A stretch of DNA of 64,000 nucleotides, taken from assembly GCA_002270565.1 (NCBI GenBank), contig NQMI01000078.1, positions 1-64,000 on the forward strand. Direction: 5' to 3'. This document shows positions 11,643-23,783 of the stretch, in pieces (within the stretch, counting starts at the first letter, position 1; each line of letters opens with the position of its first letter). The stretch comes from Stenocarpella maydis (taxonomy: Eukaryota > Ascomycota > Sordariomycetes > Diaporthales > Diaporthaceae). Under the pieces are notes generated by a model, which was not told the origin of the DNA, did no database searches, and worked only from the letters and a program-made list of their open reading frames with translations. The translations under genes were made by a program, and so were the position numbers.

Positions 11643-14600
11643 CTAAATCGTTTGCAGGTAATTGCTCGGGACCAGCCCAGTCTGGCCGTTGGCGCCGTGC
11701 ACTTCGGCCTCCCACCAACCGTCGTCCTGGTGGCGGAGGACGGCAAGTATGTCCCCCTTGTTAAATCCGAGCTCCTCAGGGATGGCTGCTTGGTACATGT
11801 ACATGGCGCGTGCTGCAGAGAGACGGGATTAGCCAGAGGAGCCGGCGGAGGGGGGGTGGGGGGTTCGCCTTAGGGGAGTTGCCATGCTTACCGAAATGCA
11901 AAATCAGTCTGCCTTCCTGAGTGTACTGCCTTCCGCCGTCGGCAACACTCTTGCTGCGTGGCCTAGACGCAGGCGCCATCGCCCCCGGCGGCTCGTAGAG
12001 ACCCATAGCCCGGTTCCCTTGGCTTGTTCCTGGTCGCCCGCCACGTCCCCTCGTCGACCCGCCATACGAGTCATCGGTGGGAGCCGGTGACATGCCCCTA
12101 GGCATCTCACCGCCCGGGTACGCACTATAGCTGCTACCAGCCCTACTAGCAGGCCGGCCGTAGTCAGTGGATCCCCGGAACGGGTGAGGCGATGTAGCAC
12201 GCGGCAGGTCGTTGGGGGTGTTCTGGCGGTAGTAACCCTGAGCCGAGTTCCTATGGTCCATGTTGGCGCTTCCATGGCGGGAATCCATGCTGCCGCGCTG
12301 GCTTGCCGCATACGGGTTGGGTGATGCCGATCTGTTGTTCATACCCGGCAATGGAGAGGCGCTCCGCGGCGGCGCAGGAGACGCGGCCCGTGGCATGTCG
12401 CTGCCTCGCGTGGGTGGCCTGGAAGGTGATCTGTAGCCGCCTGAACCGGGCCTGTCTCCCGAGAAGAGGCTGCGTGTCTGCTGTGTGTATTTCTGCGAGG
12501 CCTGCTTCATGGCCTTGGATGTGACCGCGGGTGCCGGGACACCCAGCCTATGCACGGGCTGGTCGTAGGATGGAGGCGGCGTCCCTCTCATACCGGACGC
12601 AGCGGCACTGTTGTTGCTGAGCGATGGCACTGACCGCGAGAAGGGCTGCGACCCTGGGGCAGGAGTAGCAATCCCGTGGTAGTGGTCCGCAGACATGCGG
12701 ACGGACGAATGCTTGCCCAGCGTCACCCCCTTGAGCTCAGCCAAGGCCTGCGCAATCGGGTCGTCTTCCTGCGCCTCGGGCTCGGGTGCAGGTTTCTGTC
12801 TGCCGGGCAGGTTTACAGGCAGCACGTTCTCTCCGATGTTGATGGCGACATCAGCATTGGCATCTATGGGATCGGGGCTGGCGACTGCTCTATCCGGCAG
12901 GAGGTTCTTTGGGATGTCGTGGTCGGAGCTGGTGGCGCTGTCCCTAGGATGCCATGAGTTTCTGTTGGTCGATGGGACCTCCCGAGCTTCCCTGGTGCTC
13001 TTCCGTCTGCTGAAAGGGCTCTTGTTCTGGAAGAATCCGCTTGTCCTCTTCTTCATCGCCTTCCTGTCTCCTCCCGAGGCCGGTGAGGGTGGCATCGAGG
13101 AGTCCTGTTTGACTGGGGACGTCTTTCCGCTCATCGGGTCTCGACTGGAGTAGGACGTCGGGGCCGAGTAGTCACTATGCTCATCCCTGCTCGTCGGTCG
13201 GTCTGAGCCCGACATGCCACTCATTTGTGAGCTTGACGTTGCGCTAACTTGCGAGCCCAGGTCTGAGCCATTGGGGTTGCCAGTGCGACAGAGCATAGTC
13301 ATACCATCCATTGGGTATGGATCGTGGGGCACGGGTGCAAAGTCGTTAGGATCAAACTGCGCATCGTTAGGTCTCTGAGATCCGTAGCCATCACGAGACA
13401 GGTTCTGCATTCGCGCCAAGTTGGCACTGACCTCTGGGGGCGTGGGCCTCTGCAAGTCTCGAGGCAAGTCTCTACTACTACGCGGCTCGCTGGCCTGCTG
13501 CTGCATCCGCTGCGGTGTTATTGTCCGTTCCCTGCTGCCAGTTGTGCTGAAGTCATGGCCCAGCTCTTTTGCCAGAGCCGAGGTTGGGTCATGGTGGGAC
13601 TCGTAGGTGGACGGTTGCGGCGATGACGACCGGAAAGCCGGATTGATACTCCGGGGGAACTGGGCTACCGAGTATGCTTCGTCTTCGGGGTCTTCGGTCG
13701 GGGTTTCGACGTCCCCACGGCAGAAGTTGATGTACTTCGGCGGATCTGGGATCTCTTGTCCGGTTCCCTTCTCCCGGATGAAGGTGACGATGTCCTTCTC
13801 GACCTCCATCTTCTCCAAGGACAGGCGCACCTTCTCGCACGAAGCGTCGTCGCTAACACAGACCGTCGATGCGATGTTGGCGAAGGTCCAGAGACTGCTC
13901 TTGGTGAAGTCCAGGCGTTCCTCCTCCAGGTCCTGGAACTTGTCGGCTGCGGCCTTCCACTCGCGGTTCCACCGTGCGGTGGTTTCCTCCAAGGCTTTGA
14001 CGGCGGCCTCGTACTCGGAGTTGGCAGTTGCTAGGCTGATCTGCGTCTTCTCGAGCTTGGCCTTGTTCTTGCGCTCCTCCTGGCCCATGACCATGTGGCC
14101 CTGGGCGAGGTAGCCCTTGATCTTGAGGCATTCTTGCTCGTACCGGTCTCTTGTCTAAAAGATGTCAGTGCCATCCCTTGACGGCATTGTGCCAGGTCAC
14201 GAACCTTATTAACGAGGGCGGTCTGCTGTTGCTTCGTCTTGAGCAGCTTCTCAATTGTGTTCTGGACGATCTTCCTCCGCTCCTTCATACCACCGGCAAA
14301 GGCAGCCAGCGGCTCCTCAAGTTCGGACCTCATCTGGGCTGCATTGTTCTGGTGCTGCTTCGCCATGCACTCGACCTCGCCGCGGACAGTATCCAGCGAG
14401 TTCTTGAGGCTGCCCATCTCCTGGGAGCCGAGCGACTTTCGGCAGAGGGACATCAGCTTGCGTGCGTACTCATCCTCGATGGAGGCACGTGTGGCATAGA
14501 AGGATCGTAGCTCGTCGCACGTCTGCTTGGCAGCATGCATGCGCTCGAGCATGGGCTGGACTCCGGCATCGTCCTTGCCCCAGAAGTTGTTGGCGACTGC

Positions 14601-14732
14601 ATGTATGGGCGTGATCGACGTTAGCCTCTGTGGTCAAAAGAAAGTGGAAATGTGGGAGGGCTGGGAGAGGGTAGGGGGTGTCGCCATACAGGAGAGGGTG
14701 ACCGTGGGTCCCTCCGGAGTTACCGACGGCAT
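11643..14732 (-). CDS. F-BAR and SH3 domain protein, Cdc15/Imp2 (Hof1) type, cytokinesis/septation
   Basis: Four exons, 14732-14690, 14596-14205, 14154-11892 and 11812-11643, encode 955 aa. The introns are 93, 50 and 79 nt, all GT-AG with matching phases. Exon 1 encodes only 14 residues plus one base and joins to give SFANNFWG, the conserved start of the FCH/F-BAR domain. The F-BAR region continues through LERMHAAKQTCDELRSFY, IEDEYARKL and the coiled-coil segment to about residue 270. The middle 600 residues are Ser/Pro-rich and probably disordered, with many SP/TP sites suited to phosphoregulation. The last 56 residues form an SH3 domain (ARAMYMYQ, LGFNKGDILAVL, DDGWWEAEV, GLVPSNYLQ) split by the last intron. 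Known relatives scaffold the contractile ring at the septum. The assignment to Cdc15 versus Imp2 is not resolved. Confidence 0.9.
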
Positions 14733-16439
14733 GATGCCTCCGTGCTGGCCAGCGCCCTCTTTTTGCTGCGCGTCCTGCCGTCGTCTTGTTGTCTATGTCG
14801 TCTGGTGATTGTGCCTGTCTGGCCGTTCTGGGAACCTGTCTGGGTTGGTGACGAGGTACCGCTTGCTGGCGTGTGTATGCGTACCCCGGGCTAGATATTG
14901 CTCGATGGTGATAATGCCAGAAGTGCAACAAAAACAAAAAGAAAGTCCAGTCTCGTCAGTACGGCGGAGAAAGGAAAACTGTGCGTGTGTGTATGTGTGT
15001 GTGTGTGCCTTGCTCGAGGTCAGGCAGCAGAACAGCACACTTGGGAACAAGATTGCCCAACATCGGTTGGTTGCAGGCACACGAGCCCAGCGGGCCAGGG
15101 TGCCAAGACCTGGAAGGAAGTATTGGGAGGCTGGGAAAGCTCCTAGGATGCCGCACTGTTTACTGAGGCCCCGGTTTTGTCGGGGCAACGACCCCTCTAG
15201 TCTGCCTCCCATTGGCCAGAATGCCTCTTCGGTTCGTCCCGCTGGCTCTTTAGCGTCTTCCAGCCGCGCTAAAAAAGAATTGCAGGATCCAGCCACCGCC
15301 CATAGCCATGCTCAAAACCGGATTCGACAGACCCAGGCTCGTCATTCATGTATCTACAGTACGACGCAGCAGATACAGTCTTGCAAACAATGGGCGTACT
15401 GTAGGACTCTCACACGTGCATCCTACATACATAGATAGTCTGATGGGTCCGATCTATCATCGTGATATGCATTCCATCACAGACTAACCAACCCTCACAG
15501 GGCTGAGTTCCTCTGCATTTGCCTAGACATCCTATGCAGGGTCCTGCCTTGGTTGAACCCACTTTAGCCTTTAATATCAAGTCAGAAAACGATTAGCAGC
15601 AACCACCGTCCGAAGGCTATCCTGTGATACATTGTCTCTGGATAAGAGTCCCGTTTGCCCAAAACACGTGGAGCGTGGCATTCCGACCAGCTTCGTCTCA
15701 CACGTTTTCGGGGTCGGCCCGTGGGATTTTGCGTGCCAATGGTCCGGAAACGCACCCGGAGACGTCTAAGAGGACTCATAGCTAGCTCGCTCCACGATGA
15801 CTACATCCCCAGGGAGCTAAATATATGTGTGCCCTCGAGCTGTTTCCTCTTATAACCTCAAGTATTTTGTCAGGGTGCCACAATATGTCTATCCTAGGAT
15901 AATGACTACAATTACATGTGTTGGCAGTTTGCTTACGTAAACTTACAAAGTTAAGCTTGACCAGACTCGAACGTCGGCTCACATGTTCCTGCGTGGCGTT
16001 GACAATAATATTCGCAAGCATTTCTTTCACTGTGCAGAAGGGTTGGTTTCCTTGCTAAATCCGAGTCTGGGCCCATAAACACTCGCAGGACAATTTACTT
16101 GCCCTAGCAATCCAAATGACAGGCATGCAGCTGGAATGTGGAGCATGAGGATGACAGGGCCACAAGGAGTCACATGAATCCCACAGTGACAAGCTAGTAA
16201 TAGTGCCAGCTGTGATGAGGTATTGCTAGCTTTGCTCGACCCATTTCCCAGTCTTCATGCGTCAGGTGTGTGTTCCTACTTTCCTCACGGTTATCACTTT
16301 ATTCAACGTAGTTTACTAAAAATTTCTCCTAAAATTTTCCACGGTTCAGGAATTCCACCCTTCGTACTAACACCATACTCTATGTTACGTCAGGCATCAG
16401 TAACTCCAAGATTTTTGGCATAGATATATAACTTACCAA
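14733..16439. other. intergenic, upstream of the F-BAR gene
   Basis: About 1.7 kb. It holds a short TG repeat near 14985-15008 and no recognisable gene. A minus-strand ORF at 15782-16030 has no family character. The base composition becomes AT-richer to the right, marking the edge of the accessory region. Confidence 0.55.
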
Positions 16440-17522
16440 TTGCTGCCTCACTTCCTTCTGTAGCCTGTAGACGACAGAGATGAAGAGAACCAGCGGGACT
16501 ATCTGCCCAAATCCCCACTGGTTCTCCGAATCCCCGGAAAGTTGGTCCTCATTTGAAGCTCAAAGCGCAAAAAGCATATAGCCATGGACGGGCCACTGGA
16601 GAATGGCCAGTCCCGGCGCCATAATCATGTTTTCTGGCAACATTCCTACCACGGCGACACAAAGATGCAAGGTGGCTATCCAGATATTCATCATTGGTTG
16701 CAGAAACCTTGGGAAGAGCTCCACCCAAAAGCTTGCTTTGTGTTCCGAGGGACGTCTGTTTTGTAGAAAGCCCACTCTTTTAATGCGGACCTCGCTGAAC
16801 CACTGCATGAGCTGCTCAACTTTCCGCAATCTCTCTCTCTTTTCATCTGGTAGGAGGCGAAAAAGCTGGTCGAAATAGGACTTGCTAAGAGGAGAAGAAG
16901 TAAATGTAATAGCTGTTGAGATAAATGTAGTCTATATATCCCCTGACCGCAGTTGTAGCTCCTTGGACTTCCTTCGAACGCGTTCCAAGTTGTCATCAAT
17001 TTTCTTCATCTGGGGTTCTACTGCCAACGGGAGAGCAGATGTTCACGAGAATCATACGGTATAGTAACGTAATTGGGTCTATGGACATAACCGCCATGGC
17101 TGTACATGCAGAGACGCTGACGGAAGGCCAGAAATGAGTTAGCTGAATCCAGAAGTTTCGAACTTGGTTTCACCACTTGTGAGATGTTGTTACTTGCCGC
17201 GTGAGGTTTACTGTATCATACACAATATGAAAGTGATAGAGTTCCAAGATGTCGGACTGTGCTATAGCGCTAAGTAACAGCGCAATTCCTGCAGCAGCGG
17301 ATAGAGAAAGGTCAGCTCCCATGTACGTAATAGTTGCAATATCGTTTCCTTAAGGACAAGGTGAAAACCCAACGAACCGTTGAGCACCTGAGCATCACTT
17401 ATAGCACTGAGGGGCCGGTTGAGAAGATGTCGCATTGATATCAGGCGATTCCGGCGATTCCGATTCGCACCGTCCAGGGCAGTAGAGCGACCGAACCAAC
17501 GTCTTTGCATGCAGGGTTGCAA
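16440..17522 (-). pseudogene. eroded fungal multi-pass membrane protein
   Basis: Several minus-strand fragments occur in the right order for a fungal membrane family that I recall but cannot name. They are a block with ISDAQVLNG at about 17377-17397, YHFHIVYDTVNL near 17206-17245 and a basic coiled segment (NLERVRRKSKELQLRS) near 16950-17000. A membrane-like block lies at 16560-16760, and WGFGQIVPLVLF at about 16489-16524 is typical of the C-terminal end of such proteins. An in-frame TGA at 16560-16562 lies directly between the last two blocks, and another TGA (17170-17172) follows the YHFH block. Frames also shift between blocks. The gene therefore looks broken, although unrecognised introns could account for part of this. 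No start codon could be assigned. Confidence 0.5.
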
Positions 17523-17542
17523 ATTAGTTTAGTTTTTTTTGG

Positions 17543-17700
17543 GATCAAACTAATTTAACTTTCAGTTAGTTCGTTTCAGTCAGTAACTTATTAGTCCTGA
17601 ACTATAGTTTAAATACTTTCTGTTGTTAATAATTTATATACTACATAATATGAAGTTCTTAGGTATTTATACCTAGGCTGAATATGAAATTAGTTTGATC
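17543..17700. mobile_element. possible small TIR element (MITE relic)
   Basis: A perfect 14-nt inverted repeat (GATCAAACTAATTT at 17543-17556 and its complement at 17687-17700) flanks about 130 nt of AT-rich, non-coding DNA. A further AAATTAGTTT lies at 17521. No clear target duplication was found, so this is weak. Confidence 0.3.
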
Positions 17701-18424
17701 ACCTATGCATTATTACTACTTAAAGCTTAGCTTAAGCATTCATCATGCCAACAGACGGTGACCGAATCAGGCCAGTTCATCGGGATGATACTCGTTCTAA
17801 ATGGGCTTAGATGAATAGTATCTGCGACGAAGTGCTGAAGCCATGACATCCAGTGGCCAAGATGAAAGGGCGGACACAGAGTTTAGTACCATGGGCATTC
17901 ATGTGAGCGGTGGGGGGGAAACCCAGCGGCAACTCAGTCTTGCTGGATTATGGTGGCGGCATACTGTTGGGACTGATCACACCCGCTCACGATATTGAAG
18001 AGCTATCAAGACAAGGCTAGGGACCATCGCTTCTAACGACGTCGACTAGTCCTCGTCGACACAAGTAGCCCAAGGGCTAGTAGACGATGACACAGTCATA
18101 CGGCGGAGACCAGAATGTAGTTCTTTAAGACAAGTAAGTACTAGGCGAAAGCGAGCAATCACATGTCAGTATTTAGCTTTTTTACAGTGACGGTCCGGTA
18201 CCGGAGTTAATAGCCTGTCAACCAGCGGCACCCTACGCCTTTTAGTGCCTCACACGAGTAGAGTCATGAATCCAAAGTCTTATAAAATTTCTACCGTAGC
18301 TTTATATATGATTGTTTCCGCATCCATGTTCTCTAATTCTATCCTTCATTGCCTAGATCAAATAATCTTTTTCTCAGTCAGCCAAACCATCGTACCGCAA
18401 ACAAGAAGTGGAAGAAGGACGAAA
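17701..18424. other. intergenic, decayed region
   Basis: About 0.7 kb between two pseudogenes. The frame of the next gene is open from 18245, so its leader or N-terminus may extend into this stretch. Nothing else was recognised. Confidence 0.5.
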
Positions 18425-20025
18425 ATGCCCAGCGAAGAGGCTCTGGGGAACAGGCAGCAGGCCCAAGTCACCAAACCGCCCTTGGCTGTATGGGCGCATT
18501 GGGAAAGGATACCTAGCATTGTGCAGGAAGCAATTCTAAAAGAGTTGGCTGAAGACTACAACCGCCATTCGTCAAAAGACAAAAGGCATCGCGCAGCTTA
18601 CGCCGCCGTGAGCCTACAGTGGCAGACATTCTTCGAGAGGTTGAATTTCAAGAAACTCGTCCTGCGTCCTTCAGCTCTCGAAGATTTTGAAACGATCATC
18701 AAACGTCGGTTACATGGCAAGAATAGTGGAAAGAAGGGATGCCAAAGGCAAAGGACAGCTGCCAAGGCCTCCCCACCCGTATCTCGCATGCCGCAGATTC
18801 ACCACATTTGGTTGTACATCGAGCTTCTGCCATATGACTGCACAAAGTGCAAGTTACCAGAAGATGCAAGAGAAGTGGTTCGGTAAGTCTATTGATAAAG
18901 CATTCCTTACTATAAGCTGTTACTAACTAATATAGGAATAACGCCATCTTTACCAAGGCTATCTGGATATTACTAAATATCCTTTCGGGTTGGGAAAAAA
19001 AGGATTCCAATCAGGACTTGACTCTAGAGCTCAGCGCTTACTCCCCAAGTGACACAAAACATTGTTTTCAGGACAATGCTATCTTACAAGACGATTATCC
19101 AAATCTTGACTCAATTAGCGTACGGAGGGACTATATTATACGGTACAAAAAAGGCCTTACCAGCGGAGATAACCATCTAAACAACGTATTCTATAGATCC
19201 TCTACTAGCCAATATAATTCCACATCATCAGAAACGCCAAATCGTCCTGGAGCTATCGCGCAAAGGCTTATAAGGCCCCTTGAGTTTGACTTTTTCGGTG
19301 TCCCCTCTAGCGACGCGCGATCTAAAGGAATGCTACCCCAGGTTAAGATGATCTCTTCTTTTGTTCTTCGGCGACAGTTCTACCGGGAGTTATGTCCCTT
19401 CGCCTTTCCCAGGTTGTTCCGGGAAGTCCTCATTGGCCTGTATGTATGAGTCTCCCACCGCTGTGGTTGCTTATCCGCTTTTTTTCGAATCCTCAAGAAT
19501 GCATCCCCTCTGGCTCTATACCAGGTGACTAACTAATTACAGCCGCAGTATTAGATATGAACGGTAGCGTTTGCCAGATCCTTTGTCTCAAAAGGTGTAT
19601 GAGATGTTGTTCGGACCTTTGAAGATGATTATTGATCCCAAATACCAAGATCTCTCGACCAAAGGTGCACGGCTTGCTATCGTCGCTAGAAACTATATCG
19701 CTGTTCGAGGACACCACCTCAAAGTCACCTAACGTGAAAGAGCTTGATTATATTCGATCATCCGGAATCCGAGTGCTCGATGGGTTGGCGGGACAAGAGG
19801 TGAATCTTCAACACCTTCCTATCTCTGAAATAGATTGCTTTAAATTTCCGGCTAATGCTTTGCCAAATTTACAATCACTTGCTATCACTTCCAAAGAGTA
19901 TCTCCAACCAACCAATTGGAAAGTTGAGAGAATCCTACAGGATGCCGCCAAGGTAGTTACAAAATTACCAAAACTCCAAATCATGGAGCTATGGAATTGT
20001 GAGGACGGCTATGCAGCTATCTTTA

Positions 20026-20931
20026 ACATCGTCGGCTAGGATTCCGGCCGGGCCCCCATTCCGGCCGCCTTTCCCACACAAACTCAAACATTTCAACAAG
20101 CTATAATAAATCTAAATAAAATACCTAAAAACCTTAGCCCTTTATATATATATAATATTTTACTTATAATATAAGGGAAAAATTTATTTTATAATATTTC
20201 TAAGTGTAATAATTTTAAAAGAATACTTAAATATAGCTCCTATAAAACGTAAAGGATTCCTAATACTTTCTATGGGAATACTAACATTTAATAGAAGTTA
20301 CTTATTTAAGAATATCTTTTTTAAAGAATTTATTTAATCATATATTTTAAGATTTAAGGTTTCCTATATAAACTTTTTTTAAGAAAAATCTAAAAGAATT
20401 TATATAACCTTCAAGAAATTTATTATTTATAAATAACTTTTAAATGAATATTATTTTACATTTATATTATGTATTATAAATTTTATATAATTAAGTTTTT
20501 GATTAATATATGAGTATTATATATATAAATCTTAACATGTTATAAACTTTATATTGGAAAATATATTTAAAATGTTTATAATATGTAAAATACTATTTCA
20601 ATATTGTTATGGAAAGGTTAATTTAAAATATTATACTTTGAGCCTATGGTTAAGATTTTCGGATTTAATTTGGATTTAATATGAGCTGTCCGAATAGCGT
20701 TTTTAACCAGGGTCATACGCCTATATATAGACTACCCACTGGCCCGTACGGGCCAGTAGGTAGTCTTCGAATTCAGTCCTTTTCACTTCTTTACCAGTCA
20801 GCAGGACTGAGGCCTCACCCAGATACCTTCCAACATGAGCTATTAAAAAGTGGGTGTGTTTTGGTGTGAATACACTGTGTGCAGGGTGGCCGGAATTGGG
20901 GGGGGGGCGCCGGAATCCGGGGCCATGATGT
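20026..20931. mobile_element. 906-bp non-autonomous TIR DNA transposon (MITE-like) inserted at TA
   Basis: The left arm (20026-20069) and the complement of the right arm (20931-20885) share ACATC, GGATTCCGGC, a C-run and ATTCCGGCC. This makes imperfect terminal inverted repeats of about 45 nt. The element is flanked by TA on both sides (20024-20025 and 20932-20933), the target duplication used by Tc1/mariner-type elements. The interior (about 20080-20690) is extremely AT-rich and has no transposase-like ORF. The superfamily is inferred only from the TA duplication. The element sits inside the F-box-like pseudogene. Confidence 0.8.
20730..20765. repeat. 36-nt near-perfect palindrome inside the TIR element
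   Basis: Two 16-nt arms around a GTAC centre (CTGGCCC-GTAC-GGGCCAG core), with one mismatch pair. It would extrude as a strong hairpin. It is GC-rich in contrast with the AT-rich interior and may be a conserved subterminal structure. Confidence 0.8.
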
Positions 20932-21271
20932 TAGGTATGAGGCAGGGGACACAGTACAGTTCAGAACTTGCGAGCTTACATGGAGAAGTTCATGGTACTC
21001 ACCGATTGGAGCTGATATAATTAAGGCTTGGGAGCATACGGCATATCAAATATCCCGTGAGCTTATTATCACACTGCACACGTTGCCTCCTGATCTATAT
21101 TCTCATTACGGGACTACTCTGCGCCACTTGAAGTTGCGAGATTTTATACTTGGCCGTGTCTCTGCCATGAAGATACGGGTGGGGATAGATACGGAGGGCC
21201 AACCAGAGGTTCCAACATGGAGGGCCTTGATACCATACTCGCCTATGCGATCAGCAAGTCACCAAGATTAG

Positions 21272-23783
21272 AATTTGGACTGTGTGGTGAAGTTTATAGC
21301 TAATAGGCCTTTTCGGGATAAACGATTTGATTGCAAGTGACATGGTACAAAGCAAGAAAGTGGCATGACAGCTTTTGTGTCCTCAATTTTGATGCTGTCG
21401 GACGTGCGTGTAGTAAAACGTAAAGACTCCATATATTTGCTACTCTCATGGGGCCAGGAAGTGATTGCAGAGGTGGTAACTAGACTCATGCTTTAGTTCC
21501 CTTCCCATTTCCCCAGGTTGTCCAGCCGATTCTCGCACACTCCAAACTCCAGGGCGCCCGGCTCCTACACCAAAATCCCCACAACCTCGTCGTACTAAGA
21601 TTTTGGACCCGCATCTTGACCGTTGATCCCGAGGCTGTTCCTGACTTATTAGCAGTCGCAGTCCTTGTTTCCGTGACAGGTGGCATCTCTTACATTCAAA
21701 TAGGTTTGATGAATCCCACGAAGAGTGCCCAGGTGTGTACGGTCGTTTTTATACAGGTTTTCAGGTTGCCTGGAGACTTTTTCTGCCCTTTCAGACTGGA
21801 AATCTTCAGGAGCCTTTGATACTCGTCAAAATTTCTGTTTGTACGCGGCTGGAATCAAACTAATCTACCGCATCCTGGATCACGGCGCAAGACCGTATCT
21901 GCACCGAAGACTTGTCTTTTCCAGAAGGAGAAGCTCAATCTTTGGACCTTGAACACTGAAGTAAGCTGCTGCAGGAGTTATCAGCATAAAGAAGAAAATG
22001 ATCTCGACATACCGATCAGTGTGTAGACTGGAGTACTGTTGATTGTGGTATCTCGGTGTCGTTCTTGTAGAAGGAAACAAAAGCATGCAGAGCATCATTT
22101 TTCAATTATTGCGGCGGCGGCGACGAGGGTTTTTGGTTGGTCGAGGTGGTGAAAATGAACGCGAGAGGAGTCGTACGATGGCATGGACCGCGAGGAAGAC
22201 GAGACGACAGTTCACAACAGCAGCGGTTCCCGAGGCCAAATCGGCAATTTCTGAAGGTCTGGCCGAGATCGTCTTCGGCGAAGAGTGTTTTAGCGGGAAG
22301 CTCTTTTGCCAGGTCTGGGGATGTGGCCAGAGAATTTGTTGAGCAAGACGGAATGTGGGATCCAATTCGAAGATTAGGCGTTGATGGCCGACCAGCATGT
22401 TGTTGAATAGGAATCGCTCAGAAGAGGCGGCATTGGAAATACCAGGCATGTGGCTTAAGCCGATTGGTGACCGTTCGAGGAATACTTGTCTCATGGAGTA
22501 TTTGTTGCTTCTCAGGTTGATCGAATTGAAGAGTTCTCGCAATTAGTCCCGTTGGTTGCCAGCCAAGCAGGTGGACACCGAGCGCGACGTGGACGCTTCA
22601 CGTTGCGAGATGCTCGGCATAAAAATATTGTAAAGGGAGGAACGAAAAACAAGAAAGAAAGACAAGAAAGACAGAAAAGAAAAAAAAGGAAAACACAAGG
22701 AAAGACAAAACCTCGGGGGAAAAAAGTTAAAGAACAAAAGAAAACACAAAGCCCCTCGTCTTCATCCCCATCTTCATGACCGGAGGAGCTCCTCCAGGAG
22801 CCTCCGCTCCCGCTCCCACGCCGGGCGGGCCCACCGCACGAACCGAGGGCTCCGCCCCTCCCACCGCGCCAAAAACAGGACGCTCCAGGCCCGCGCGACC
22901 CGGCGCCTGGCGGCAACCACTGCCGCGGCAGACGGCAATGCTGCTGCTGCTGCTGCTGCTGTTGTTGTCGTTGTTGTTGTCGTCCTCGTCCTCGTCGCCG
23001 CCGCGCTACCCCACAAACAAAGACAGAGAGTCTACAAACATACGGCCAGACCAGTATGTAAACAAAGGACATCCTCGACACAGCATCATACCTGCCTGGC
23101 CGCTTCTGCGTTTGGATGAAGCAGGTGAGACCATTTATCTGCTGGGTAAGCCGCCTTCGTATGACCACTGAGTGATCCAAGGAGTAGCAAATTATGAAGA
23201 GGAAGTTACGCTGTTGCCACAGACGCACTTTCTTGCCTCAAATAGAGCATGCGCTTTGGCAAAGAGCGCTGGGGACAGTCTTCATTGATGTTTCGGATGT
23301 GGATCCTATCTCTCCTAAGGCCATTGACGTTGATTAGGAAAGGGCTGCTAGCATTCTGCCCTTCTTGTAGGAAATGGCGACCCATTATCACAGGTTATAG
23401 GTCTGCTGCCTCTCCTCACTGTTGTATCTAGATAGGCTTGTGACCACCTTTAGTCGCGGTATACAATTCACAGAGATACAAACGCAGCTTTTGCAATGTT
23501 CAAAATAGCTTTAGTTAATACAGTGAGGTCCACACATGTTATATGAAGGCGATCCCGAAGGCGGAGATTCTGTAAGGCGGAGTGACGAGATAATCGGATG
23601 ACAGATTGGTGTAGTGGAGATGCCTTAGAAAGGAGGGTTGAGATTTTTTGTTGACAGGAGGAAGCGGGGCCGAGGATTAAGAGTTGTTGGTAGATGTTAT
23701 TGATTTCAAATGAATCAATCTGATTGGCCTTAGCATTGCAACATCATATGTGATTGCCATCGACGTACAAATGCACTACAGGT
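21272..23783. other. intergenic/accessory, no intact gene recognised
   Basis: About 2.5 kb. Open frames at 21616-21819 (+) and 22102-22542 (-) have protein-like composition, but I cannot assign them to a family. They may be remnants. The purine-rich tract at 22640-22750 and the CTG/TTG repeat at 22938-22980 explain the longer low-complexity ORFs. Confidence 0.5.

Larger units (their letters stand above)
18425..21271 (+). pseudogene. F-box-like / leucine-rich fungal protein, disrupted by a transposon
   Basis: The model is 18425-18882, 18936-19439, 19543-20025, then a 906-bp insertion, then 20934-21271. The introns (53 and 103 nt) have GT-AG ends, correct phases and TACTAAC/ACTAACT branch sites. 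The N-terminal F-box-like segment (WERIPSIVQEAILKEL, YAAVSLQWQTFFERLNF) is followed by LYIELLPYDC, MISSFVLRRQFYREL and LSSLETISLFED. A C-terminal block follows (TWRSSWYSP, IKAWEHTAYQISRELIITL, LPPDLYSHYG, LRHLKLRDF). These are the successive blocks of a large fungal F-box-like family as I recall it. Lesions are a TAG at 19565-19567 where a Trp would fit (YER-stop-RLP), a frame change between about 19600 and 19640, and the transposon. Removing the insertion plus one TA restores the frame exactly (GYAAIF followed by RYEAGDT). The gene cannot make a full-length protein. Confidence 0.75.

Noticed and set aside
15782..16030. 82-codon minus-strand ORF as the C-terminus of the membrane pseudogene
   Set aside because: There is no match to the expected tail, and no splice signals with a clear link were found.
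22512..23228. 238-codon minus-strand ORF
   Set aside because: It is made of low-complexity purine/pyrimidine tracts and CTG/TTG repeats, with no family character.
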